Positions 53,914 through 61,596 of a stretch of DNA of 64,000 bases are shown here, piece by piece. Origin of the DNA: QHVT01 sp036399015 (GTDB lineage: Bacteria > Acidobacteriota > Thermoanaerobaculia > Gp7-AA8); NCBI GenBank assembly GCA_036399015.1, contig DASWNW010000093.1, forward strand, positions 124,001 through 188,000, in the 5' to 3' direction. The translations under genes and the position numbers were made by a program. The stretch's first letter is position 1. Every line of letters starts with the position of its first letter. Below the pieces are notes generated by a model. It was not told the DNA's origin, searched no databases, and was given only the letters and a program-made list of their open reading frames with translations.

Positions 53914-54531
53914 ATGCCCGCAGAGCTCCGCCTGATGATGCCGACGACAACGAAGGTCGAACCCGACGATCGCGAGCTGGTGCAGACGATCCGGGGCGGC
54001 GACGCCGACGCCTTCGAGACGCTCGTCCGCCGCAAGACCTCCAAGGTCTACGCCCTCTGCTACCGCATCATCGGGAACGCCGAAGACGCCAAGGACATCT
54101 CCCAGCTCGTCTTCCTCAAGCTCTGGGAGAACCTCGAAAAATACGACCCCCACTACGCGTTCGACACCTGGCTGTACCGGATGGTGACGAACGTGGCCAT
54201 CGACTTCATGCGCAACAAGCAGTCGCGCGACAACGCCGTCAACTCCAACCTCCGCCTGGTCAAGACCGCGGCGGATGCGGAGCAGGGGGTGATCGTCCAG
54301 CGCAAGGAGATCGAGAACGTCTTCAACGAGATCGCCTCCGTGCTCTCGCCGAAGCAGAAGACGATCTTCGTGATGAACCAGATGGAGGACCTCGCCTCCG
54401 CCGAGATCGCCAAGATCCTCGGCTGCCGCGAGTCGACCGTCCGGAACCACCTCTTCAACGCCCGCAAGCTGATGCAGGAGCAGTTGCAGAAGCAGTATCC
54501 GGAGTACGCGCAGCTCTGGAGGAACCGGTGA
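53914..54531 (+). CDS. ECF sigma factor
   Basis: 205 residues from ATG 53914; in-frame ATGs at 53935 and 53938 are alternatives. Region 2 (YRIIGNAEDAKDISQLVFLK, TWLYRMVTNVAIDFMRNKQ) and region 4 (EIASVLSPKQKTIFVMNQME, ASAEIAKILGCRESTVRNHL) are intact. The start of a three-gene unit in which each stop overlaps the next start by 4 bp: sigma, anti-sigma-like, secretin-domain protein. The regulon is unknown; one target may be this operon. Confidence 0.94.
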   Translation: MPAELRLMMPTTTKVEPDDRELVQTIRGGDADAFETLVRRKTSKVYALCYRIIGNAEDAKDISQLVFLKLWENLEKYDPHYAFDTWLYRMVTNVAIDFMRNKQSRDNAVNSNLRLVKTAADAEQGVIVQRKEIENVFNEIASVLSPKQKTIFVMNQMEDLASAEIAKILGCRESTVRNHLFNARKLMQEQLQKQYPEYAQLWRNR

Positions 54532-55034
54532 TCGGCTGCGACGCCTTCCGGAACCGCTTCGCCGCCGGCACCGATGACCCGGTGCTGCTCGAGCACCTGC
54601 GCACCTGCGACCGCTGCCTCGACCTGGCCGCCCACGCCGATCCGGACGTGATGTTTCGCGCCCTCGGCGGTGAAGATCTCGTCCCGCCCGGCGGCCTCGA
54701 CGCCTTCGTCGACGACGTCATGCAGCAGGTCCGCGTCCGCGGCGCCGAGAGCACCGTCAGCGCCTCCCGCAAGGTCGTGAGCTGGCCCCGCAGGCTCGCC
54801 CTCGCCGCGACCCTGGCCGCCGCCGTCTCCGGCGCCATGTTCTACCGGACCACGTCTGGTGTAATCTCACCCGCTCCGTTTGAGCGGGCCGAAATGCGTC
54901 GCGCCACCAGTTTTGCGACGAAACCGGTGATTGAAACGTATGAGTCTCAGAACGCGACGATCGTCGAAGTCCCGAGTGACGACGACGTGAAGATCGTGAT
55001 GATCTTCGACGAGAACCTCCCGGCGGATTTATGA
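54528..55034 (+). CDS. Putative anti-sigma factor (single-pass membrane protein)
   Basis: 168 residues from GTG 54528 in a GTGA overlap with the sigma gene. The N-terminal part resembles a reduced zinc-binding anti-sigma domain (HLRTCDRCLDLAAH), then comes a transmembrane helix near residue 90 (LALAATLAAAVSGAMFY), and a periplasmic tail of about 70 residues ending in DDDVKIVMIFDENLPADL. The position directly after an ECF sigma gene and the topology support the call. The acidic C-terminal phrase resembles DUF-type tails of acidobacterial anti-sigma proteins, but this is from memory. Confidence 0.78.
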   Translation: MIGCDAFRNRFAAGTDDPVLLEHLRTCDRCLDLAAHADPDVMFRALGGEDLVPPGGLDAFVDDVMQQVRVRGAESTVSASRKVVSWPRRLALAATLAAAVSGAMFYRTTSGVISPAPFERAEMRRATSFATKPVIETYESQNATIVEVPSDDDVKIVMIFDENLPADL

Positions 55035-55702
55035 AGCGACTTTCGATCACCTTCCTGGCGCTGCTGCTCGCGGCCGTCTCCGCCTTCGCGGACGTGGCCG
55101 ACATGGGCAGCAACCTGAAGGTGCGCACGTTCCGGTTCAAGCACAAGCAGGCCGACAGGGCCGCCGCGGTGATCAAGCCGCTCATGAGCGCGGAAGGCTC
55201 GATGTCCATCCAGCCGGCCGCGAACTCCCTCGTCGTCACCGAGCTCCCGGACAACCTGAAGAAGATCGCGTCGACGCTCGCACAGTTCGACGCCCCCGCG
55301 CAGACGCTCAACCTCTCGATCCGCCTGGTCGGCGCGAGCCGCGGCACGGCCGACGAAGCCCATGTCGACCCCGTGCTTCGCGATGTCGAGTCGAAGCTGG
55401 CCCTGCTCCGCTACAACGTGCTCGAGAGCATCGGCATGGCCAACGCCTCCGGCAAGGAGGGGGAGCCGGGCGTCGTGGAGCTGAACGGCTACCGCGCCGA
55501 CTTCCGCTTCGGCGAGTACGACCCCGCCAGCGACTCGGTGAAGCTCAGCGAGTTCCGCCTCGCGAAACTGGACGGCGACCAGCTCTCGCCCATGCTCAAG
55601 ACGACGCTCAACCTCAAGATCGGTCAGACCGTAATCATCGGCGCAACGAAGCAGCCGAACAGCAACCGCGCGCTCATGATCGTCGTAACAGCCCAGCGCT
55701 GA
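55031..55702 (+). CDS. Secreted secretin-N (NolW-like) domain protein
   Basis: 223 residues with a signal peptide (MKRLSITFLALLLAAVSAFA). The region about 33-95 (KVRTFRFKHKQADRAAAVIK, then PAANSLVVTELPDNLKKIAS) is a secretin N1-type domain with the diagnostic NSLVV phrase. The C-terminal half is beta-rich without the secretin pore domain, so this is not a full secretin. ATGA overlap with the anti-sigma gene puts it in the same operon. It may be a periplasmic accessory to a type II/IV system or a sensor for the sigma pair. Confidence 0.85.
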   Translation: MKRLSITFLALLLAAVSAFADVADMGSNLKVRTFRFKHKQADRAAAVIKPLMSAEGSMSIQPAANSLVVTELPDNLKKIASTLAQFDAPAQTLNLSIRLVGASRGTADEAHVDPVLRDVESKLALLRYNVLESIGMANASGKEGEPGVVELNGYRADFRFGEYDPASDSVKLSEFRLAKLDGDQLSPMLKTTLNLKIGQTVIIGATKQPNSNRALMIVVTAQR

Positions 55703-55792
55703 GGGGCAGCGCAACTCTCCTACACGTTCCGTCGGCGCGGCGCACACCGCTCACCCGTGCGCCGCGCCCGATGGCTCCCGCCCCTTCCCCTA

Positions 55793-56452
55793 ATGTTCGT
55801 CCCCCGCAAGATCGCGTCCGGAACCTTCCAGCTCTACCTCCCGCCCGATCTCCCCAGCTCCCCGCCGGTCGTGCTCTTCCTGCACGGCGCCGGTGAAGGA
55901 GGCCTCGACGGCTTCCTCCAGACGACCGTCGGCCTCGGCCCGGCGATGCTGAAGGACCCGACGCGCTTTCCTCTCGTGGGCGTCTTCCCGCAGTCGCCGC
56001 CGCGCATCCCGTGGCGGGGGCAGAGCATCGAGCATGCGGTGCGGGCGCTGGAGGCGACGCTCGACGAGCTGCGGTGCGACCGCGACCGCGTCTATCTCAC
56101 CGGCATCTCCATGGGCGGCTACGGCACCTGGCACCTGGCCACGGCGCAGCCGGCGCGCTTCGCCGCGATCGTCCCGATCTGCGGCGGCTCCGCCAGCCCG
56201 GAGCTGACCGCCGAGCGGCTCGCCGACGTGCCGGCTTGGGTCTTCCACGGAGACCGCGACAACATCATCCCGGTCGAGGAGTCGCGCGACGTCGTGGCGG
56301 CGCTCCGCGCCCGCGGCAGCAACGTCCGCTATACCGAGTACCGGAACGTGCGGCACAACTCCTGGGACCCGGCCTACGCGGAGCCGGAGCTCATGCCCTG
56401 GCTGCTCGCGCAGCGAAGAACTCCGCCACCTCCTCCACGCTCTTCGTATTGA
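55793..56452 (+). CDS. Alpha/beta-hydrolase (prolyl-oligopeptidase/phospholipase-carboxylesterase-like)
   Basis: 219 residues if it starts at ATG 55793; an in-frame GTG at 55757 would add 12. The fold is marked by VVLFLHGAGEGGLDGF (oxyanion loop), RVYLTGISMGGYGTWHLA with nucleophile Ser in GISMGG, an Asp in VFHGDRDNIIPVEES and a late His (VRHNSWDPAY). No signal peptide. Similar enzymes are poly-ester or feruloyl-esterase-like, but the substrate is open. The 3' end overlaps the convergent PolX gene by 62 bp, and the last 10 residues (RTPPPPPRSSY) fall in this overlap. Confidence 0.9.
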   Translation: MFVPRKIASGTFQLYLPPDLPSSPPVVLFLHGAGEGGLDGFLQTTVGLGPAMLKDPTRFPLVGVFPQSPPRIPWRGQSIEHAVRALEATLDELRCDRDRVYLTGISMGGYGTWHLATAQPARFAAIVPICGGSASPELTAERLADVPAWVFHGDRDNIIPVEESRDVVAALRARGSNVRYTEYRNVRHNSWDPAYAEPELMPWLLAQRRTPPPPPRSSY

Positions 56453-58043
56453 AGATCTGCTTCGGCGAGAGGCCGCCCTTGCGCGCCACCCAGGTGCCGG
56501 TGATGACCGCGTTGTACTCGCCGATGGAGTGGGCGTCGGGGTTGATGCTGAAGACGACGCCGCGGTCGAGCGCCCGCTGGAGGTGCCGCCAGTCGAGGTC
56601 GAGCCGGTTCGGGTTGCCGTTGATCTCGATCATCACGCCGCGCTCGCCCGCCTTCTCGAAGATCCGCTCGAACTCCACGCTGTAGCCGGCGCGCGCGAGC
56701 AGCTTCCTCCCGGTGAGGTGGCCGATGAAGGTGACGTAGGGATCGTCCATCGCGCGGAGGATGCGGTCGGTCATCTCATCCTTCTCCATCGTGAAGTTCG
56801 AGTGCACCGAGGCGATCACGAAGTCGAGCTTCGACAGGATCTTCGCGCCGTAGTCCATCGTCCCGTTCTGCAGGATGTCCGCCTCGGTGCCGCGGAACAC
56901 GCGCATCGGCTTCACGCTCTTCTCGTGGCGCGCGATCTCCGCGTGCTGCTCCTTCAGCCGCTCCGGCGAGAGGCCGCCGGCGTAGTAGGCGGTCGGCGAG
57001 TGGTCGGAGATGCCGACGTACTCCCAGCCCCGCTGGTGCGCCGCCGTGAGCATCTCCTCGACGCTGTGACGGCCGTCGGAGAAGGTGGTGTGCACGTGAA
57101 AGGTCCCCCGCAGGTGCGCGACTTCGACGAGCTTCGTCCGCTTCTTCCGCTGCAGGTCTTCGCCGTTCTCCCGCCGCTCCGGCTCGACGTACGGGATGTC
57201 GGCCTTCTTGAAGGCGTCCTGCTCCTTCTTCGCCTTGGCGATCTTCCCGAACGCCTCCACGAACTCCGCGCTGCCGGTCGTGCGCAGCAGCACCGAGCCG
57301 AACTCGCCTGGCGCGGCGAGGTGGAAGAGCACGTCCATCTCTCCCCGCGCGACGCCCTTGTACGTCGTGTCGTCGAGCTGCTGAACGTCGGCGACGATGT
57401 CTGCGAGCCGGGCGGCCACCGCCTCCGGCTTCTTCGTCGCGACGACGACGTTGACGTTGCGAATCACCTCGAGGCGCCGGCGCACGCTGCCGGAGACTTC
57501 CGCGTCCTCCACCTCCACGACGTCGGCGAGGCGCTCGCGGATCAGCTCTCCGACCTCGATGCCGACCGGCAGCAGGAACTGCGACTCCCGCTGGCGCGCG
57601 AACTCGATGCCTTTGAGGATGTGCTCGGCCGTCTTCGCGCCGAAGCCCTTCAGCTTCGCCAGGCGCCCGCTGCGAGCCGCCTCTTCGAGCTGGTCGAGCG
57701 ACGCGACGCCGAGCTCGGAGTAGAGCACGCCGATCTTCTTGAGGCCGAGGCGGGGGACGCGCAGGAGCTCGAAGATGCCGGGCGGATACTGGCCGCGCAG
57801 CTCCTCGAGGTACTGCGACGTGCCCGTGCGAACGAGCTCCTCGATCACCTGTCCGGTGGCCTTTCCGACGCCGGAGACTTTCAGGATCCCGCCCGACTCG
57901 ACCAGCGGTGCGAGCTCTTCGTCGAGGTTCTCTACGGCGCGCGCCGCCTTCTCGAACGCGCGGGCCTTGAAGGGGTTGGGGTCGCTCAGCTCGATGTAGC
58001 GGGAGATCTCATCGAGCAGGCGCGCAACGGTGAATTTGTCCAT
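56391..58043 (-). CDS. Family X DNA polymerase-PHP protein with substituted polymerase active site
   Basis: 550 residues. The N-terminal helix-hairpin-helix part (VSGVGKATGQVIEELVRTG, LKGFGAKTAEHILKGI) leads to the PolX palm, with GSVRRRLEVIRNVNVVVA where active enzymes have GSxRRG...DxD. Both metal-binding Asp are Asn here (Asn196, Asn198); the third carboxylate, Asp237 in GEMDVLF, remains. The C-terminal PHP domain looks intact: FHVHTTFSDGRHS, GISDHSP, ASVHSNFT and FSINPDAHSIGE. The nuclease part should therefore work while nucleotide addition should be lost or weak. Bacterial PolX acts in base-excision repair. Divergent from pyrF. Confidence 0.95.
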   Translation of the reverse strand: MDKFTVARLLDEISRYIELSDPNPFKARAFEKAARAVENLDEELAPLVESGGILKVSGVGKATGQVIEELVRTGTSQYLEELRGQYPPGIFELLRVPRLGLKKIGVLYSELGVASLDQLEEAARSGRLAKLKGFGAKTAEHILKGIEFARQRESQFLLPVGIEVGELIRERLADVVEVEDAEVSGSVRRRLEVIRNVNVVVATKKPEAVAARLADIVADVQQLDDTTYKGVARGEMDVLFHLAAPGEFGSVLLRTTGSAEFVEAFGKIAKAKKEQDAFKKADIPYVEPERRENGEDLQRKKRTKLVEVAHLRGTFHVHTTFSDGRHSVEEMLTAAHQRGWEYVGISDHSPTAYYAGGLSPERLKEQHAEIARHEKSVKPMRVFRGTEADILQNGTMDYGAKILSKLDFVIASVHSNFTMEKDEMTDRILRAMDDPYVTFIGHLTGRKLLARAGYSVEFERIFEKAGERGVMIEINGNPNRLDLDWRHLQRALDRGVVFSINPDAHSIGEYNAVITGTWVARKGGLSPKQIFNTKSVEEVAEFFAARAARA

Positions 58044-58067
58044 CGCGCGCCATTATCATTCGCCGCC

Positions 58068-58748
58068 ATGCAAGCACGCGAACGTCTGGTGGTCGCCGTC
58101 GATCTCTCCGGCCGCGACGAGATCCTCCGCCTCGTCGAGTCGCTCCGCGGCTCGGTCGGCGTGTTCAAGCTCGGGCTGCAGGCGTTCGTCGCCAACGGCC
58201 CAGCCATCGTCCGCGACGTGGTGGCGACCGGCGAGCGGGTCTTCCTCGACCTGAAGATCCACGACATCCCCAACACCGCGAAGCATGCCGTGGCCGAGGT
58301 GGCCGGGCTCGGCGCGTCGATGGCCACGGTGCATGCGGCGGGCGGCGAGGCGATGCTCCGCGCCTGTGCCCACGACTCCCTTCTCGTCCTCGGCGTCACG
58401 GTGCTGACCAGCCTCGCCGAGTCGGACCTGCTGCAGATCGGCATGGGCGGCAACCCGGTCGAGAACGCGGTGCGGCTGGCGATGCTCGCGCAGGGCTCCG
58501 GGTTGCGCGGCGTCGTGGCGTCGCCGCTGGAGATCGAGGCCATTCGCGAGGCGTGCGGCGCGGAGTTCGTGATCCTGACGCCGGGGATTCGTCCCGCGGG
58601 AGCGGACGCCGGCGACCAGCGGCGGACGATGACGCCGCGGCAGGCGATCGGCGCGGGGGCAGACTACATCGTGGTGGGACGCCCCATCACAGGTGCGGCC
58701 GACCCGAGGTCGGCCGCACTGAAGATCGTTGAAGAGATGGGAGGTTAG
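58068..58748 (+). CDS. pyrF: Orotidine-5'-phosphate decarboxylase
   Basis: 226 residues. Type I PyrF: LVVAVDLSGRDEILRLVESL, FKLGLQAFVANGP, the catalytic DLKIHDIPNTAKHAV (Asp-Lys-Asp network), VLGVTVLTS, ILTPGIRPAGADAGDQ and DYIVVGRPITGA for phosphate binding. It makes UMP from OMP. Only 24 bp separate it from the divergent PolX gene, so both promoters overlap coding or start regions. Its stop overlaps the convergent secreted-protein gene. Confidence 0.97.
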   Translation: MQARERLVVAVDLSGRDEILRLVESLRGSVGVFKLGLQAFVANGPAIVRDVVATGERVFLDLKIHDIPNTAKHAVAEVAGLGASMATVHAAGGEAMLRACAHDSLLVLGVTVLTSLAESDLLQIGMGGNPVENAVRLAMLAQGSGLRGVVASPLEIEAIREACGAEFVILTPGIRPAGADAGDQRRTMTPRQAIGAGADYIVVGRPITGAADPRSAALKIVEEMGG

Positions 58749-60235
58749 AAGCGGACGCTGCGACGCCGCGGCGTCGTGCAGTTCTGCCCCGGCCCACCGA
58801 AGAAGATCTGCTGCACCGCGAACTGCCTCCGCACGCCGAGCGAGTCCGTCGCGATCGCGCGGAGCGTGTACTCGCCGCGCGCGGTGGCGTCGAGGTTCAC
58901 GTTGACGCGCCACGGCGTGACCGGCGTCGGGGAGGAGACGTCGAAGCGGAGCGGGCCGCCGAGCGTCGCCGCACCGAGGGCCTGGTTGTTGAGGAACAGC
59001 TCGACGTTCACGATGCGGTGCGGGCCGGTCACCCAGCCGTGGATCTCCGTGCCGCCGCAGAGGAGGTGCCGCGGGCTGTCGAGCTCGATCCTGCCGGAGG
59101 CGACGCCGCACGAGCCCCAGCTCTGCAGGCCGGTCGACTCGCCGAGGACGTAGACGAAGTCGCCGACGCTGAGCGGGTCGTGCTTCACCTCGTCGTCCCA
59201 GGTCATCGTCACGTCCTCGTAGACGCGCGGGGCCGAGCCCTCGAACGACGGGACGCGGAAGTCGAAGACGTCGAAGGCGATCGTGCGCGCCGGCTCCTGC
59301 GTCATCGGGTCGACTTCGTCGATCATCGTGATGAGTCGGGCGCTGGCCTGGTCGTACCAGGCGTCCTCGCTGAAGCGGATGTGGTTCGCCCGGTCGATCG
59401 TCAGGTAGGTCGGGATCGAGAGGAGCCCGGTGCGCGTGAAGAACGGCTGCATGCCGGGGCGCACCGAGTAGATGTCGTAGTAGTGGTTCGTGCCGACGGC
59501 GAGGAAGTCGTTGCCGTTGCTGACGATCCAGCGGCCGGGGCGGTCGATCGCGGAGAGGAGCACCGGCGAGGCGGGGTTCGTGATGTTGAACGCCTGCGTC
59601 GACTGCTCGGAGACCGCCACGAGCGTGCTGCCGTGGAAGGCGATGTCGTTCAAACCGCGGTTGCGGGTGTGCGTGTGCGACTGGATCGCCCCCAGCAGCA
59701 CCGGCGCGGTGAGCGTGGTGATGTCGATGATGTCGATCTGGTTGCGGCAGGTGGTCGTGCCGGGACGGGGATAGCAGAGCAGGGAGGAGGTCGGGCGCAG
59801 GCCGGCGAGCCGGTTGCCGCTCACCGCCAGGCGCTCGTAGCTGAAGCCGGGTGCGCGGTGGACCAGCACCGGCGCGCTGCCGCCGGGGCCGACGTTGGTG
59901 AGGTTGAAGATCTCCAGCCCGACGTCGCTGCTGATGAAGAGGTGGTTGTCCGCGAAGGCGACGCCCCCCTCGACGTTGCGTCCGGCGAGCGAGCCGATGA
60001 AGTCCTCACGCGCGATCTGCAGCGTGCCGACGGCGTTGGTCGTGTAGGTGGTCAGCACCTGGCCGCGCAGCGCGTAGACGGTGCCGTTCGTCCGGAAGAT
60101 CCCGTGCGGCGAGAGCTCGAAGCCGGTGGCGGGAGGCGTGGAGCCCGCCAGCGTCAGCGGACAGTTCGCCGCCAGCATGGCGGAAGCAGAGATGAGGGAA
60201 ACGACGACCAGGGCGATCCGTGACCAAACGCGCAT
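58745..60235 (-). CDS. Secreted beta-propeller-like (LVIVD-type) protein
   Basis: 496 residues with a signal peptide (MRVWSRIALVVVSLISASAMLAA). Residues about 45-370 have repeating phrases typical of LVIVD-like propellers (FISSDVGLEIFNLTNVGPGG, NQIDIIDITTLTAPVLLGAI, TQAFNITNPASPVLLSAIDR). A C-terminal Ig-like domain (about 405-475; IHGWVTGPHRIVNVELFLNN, GEYTLRAIATDSLG) follows. Six Cys could form disulfides. The protein ends TTPRRRSVRF, a basic tail shared with the sugar dehydrogenase and the glycosidase-like protein. Role unknown, perhaps a surface-binding protein. Confidence 0.85.
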   Translation of the reverse strand: MRVWSRIALVVVSLISASAMLAANCPLTLAGSTPPATGFELSPHGIFRTNGTVYALRGQVLTTYTTNAVGTLQIAREDFIGSLAGRNVEGGVAFADNHLFISSDVGLEIFNLTNVGPGGSAPVLVHRAPGFSYERLAVSGNRLAGLRPTSSLLCYPRPGTTTCRNQIDIIDITTLTAPVLLGAIQSHTHTRNRGLNDIAFHGSTLVAVSEQSTQAFNITNPASPVLLSAIDRPGRWIVSNGNDFLAVGTNHYYDIYSVRPGMQPFFTRTGLLSIPTYLTIDRANHIRFSEDAWYDQASARLITMIDEVDPMTQEPARTIAFDVFDFRVPSFEGSAPRVYEDVTMTWDDEVKHDPLSVGDFVYVLGESTGLQSWGSCGVASGRIELDSPRHLLCGGTEIHGWVTGPHRIVNVELFLNNQALGAATLGGPLRFDVSSPTPVTPWRVNVNLDATARGEYTLRAIATDSLGVRRQFAVQQIFFGGPGQNCTTPRRRSVRF

Positions 60236-60460
60236 TCAAGCCTCCCAAAAACACACCCGTGACGCCCGCTGAAGTCGCGCGGCGAGACGTCTCACGATAC
60301 GCGGATTCCGCGCCTTCAGACAGCGCGGCCGCCGCTCCAAAGAGCTGATCGAAACCCGTTCGAGCTCTAAGTGTGTCGCACTTCATGTGCTTTTTGCAAT
60401 ATTGGCCGGCCGTTTGAAGAGGAGCCGCACCGTGTAGAATGCGTGGTTGAGTAGATCGAT

Positions 60461-61045
60461 ATGCTCGACGGACATGTCCTGGTTCTGAATCGCGTCTTTC
60501 AGGCCGTACAGATCACGTCGGTGCGTCGCGCGCTGACCCTCCTGTACAAGGGGCAGGTACGCGCGGTGGACTCGGAGTACCGCACCTACGACTTCGAGAA
60601 CTGGATGGACATCCCGGTCCAGCCCAGTGACCACTACGTCGTCACCCCCAGCCGCAACATCCGCATTCCGCACGTGGTGCAACTGCTCGTCTTCGACCGC
60701 CTGCCCCGGCAGGAGGTGAAGTTCTCCCGCGGGAACATCTATCTGCGCGACCATAACCGCTGCCAGTACTGCGGGAAGAAGTTCTCGTCGTCCGAGCTCT
60801 CGCTCGACCACGTCATCCCCATCTCCCGCGGCGGCAAGTCGACCTGGGAGAACGTCGTCTGCGCCTGCCTCCCCTGCAACGTCCGCAAGGGGAACAAGCT
60901 CCTCAGCGAGAGCGACATGCGCCTCCGCCGCGCTCCCGTGCGCCCGAAATGGCACCCGCTGCACCGCCTCCAGGGCCGCACCTACCCGGAGATCTGGAAG
61001 AACTTCCTCGACGAAGCGTACTGGAACGTCGAGCTGAAGGAGTGA
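60461..61045 (+). CDS. HNH endonuclease family protein
   Basis: 194 residues. The N-terminal half (VLNRVFQAVQITSVRRALTL, SEYRTYDFENWMDIPVQPSD) is a conserved region found with many stand-alone bacterial HNH proteins. The HNH domain follows with two Cys pairs (RCQYCGKKF and CACLPCN) and catalytic SLDHVIPISRGGKSTWENVV. It would cut DNA with a divalent metal; phage or intron context is absent, so a housekeeping repair or restriction-like role is possible. The 225 bp upstream hold only a weak TAGAAT-type promoter (60435-60440). Confidence 0.95.
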   Translation: MLDGHVLVLNRVFQAVQITSVRRALTLLYKGQVRAVDSEYRTYDFENWMDIPVQPSDHYVVTPSRNIRIPHVVQLLVFDRLPRQEVKFSRGNIYLRDHNRCQYCGKKFSSSELSLDHVIPISRGGKSTWENVVCACLPCNVRKGNKLLSESDMRLRRAPVRPKWHPLHRLQGRTYPEIWKNFLDEAYWNVELKE

Positions 61046-61060
61046 GCCGCCTCCGGCGGC

Positions 61061-61153
61061 GAGTCTCAGAGTCTCAGAGTCGCAAAGAGGCTTCGCTTCA
61101 GCCGAGCGACTCTGAGACTCTGCGACTCTGAGACTCTGCGACTCTACGACTCC
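61061..61153. repeat. Mirrored octamer array (unit GAGTCTCA / TGAGACTC)
   Basis: The left arm (61061-61084) is three 8-bp units GAGTCTCA, GAGTCTCA, GAGTCGCA. The right arm (about 61106-61153) is TGAGACTC and TGCGACTC alternating, inverted relative to the left. Spacer about 20 bp. It follows the HNH gene stop by 16 bp. Confidence 0.85.
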
Positions 61154-61238
61154 GTCCTCAGTTGGGTACACCTCTTGCTACGGTCCCGCTCGTGCACTGC
61201 TCTGTCCAGACGAGTATGAGCAATCGGGAGTGGCAGTT

Positions 61239-61532
61239 ATGACGTTAGTGAACTCTCTCTGCGCGGAGATCAGCGTGTTTCAAGGGGTGGGTGAGTCGAC
61301 GGGAGTGTTCGTCGAGCGAAGCGCGATTCGAGGGAAGAAGGGGTTGTGCAAGAGCATGCGCGACCTCGCCATCAAGTCGCGCGTCCTCGGCGACGGCTAC
61401 TACTACATCCCGGTCGATCTCTGGCCGAAGGCAAAGGAGCCGATCGTCGTCCACAAACACGACTGGACCGTGATCAGCTCCATCCCCCGCACCTCGCGCG
61501 CCGTCAAGAAGCGCCGCATCGCCGCCGAGTGA
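61239..61532 (+). CDS. Small conserved-looking protein of unknown function
   Basis: 97 residues from ATG 61239 with GGGAG 8 bp upstream. It reads as a compact soluble protein: ISVFQGVGESTGVFVERSAI, then KSMRDLAIKSRVLGDGYYYI, PVDLWPKAKEPIVVHKHDWT and a basic end (SRAVKKRRIAAE). No family recognised; the single domain with aromatic YYYIPVDLW and the basic tail could bind nucleic acid. It lies between the HNH gene and the carboxypeptidase on the same strand, with 64 bp before the latter. Confidence 0.72.
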   Translation: MTLVNSLCAEISVFQGVGESTGVFVERSAIRGKKGLCKSMRDLAIKSRVLGDGYYYIPVDLWPKAKEPIVVHKHDWTVISSIPRTSRAVKKRRIAAE

Positions 61533-61596
61533 AACCGGCAGGTATGGCGCGTGCAGTTTCGCCCCGCCAAACGAAATGCATTCCGGGAGTGAATCG

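Noticed and set aside
53746..54450. Upstream extension of purD
   Set aside because: It is antisense to the ECF sigma gene and passes through the GGTTGTC array; PurD homology starts at 53745.
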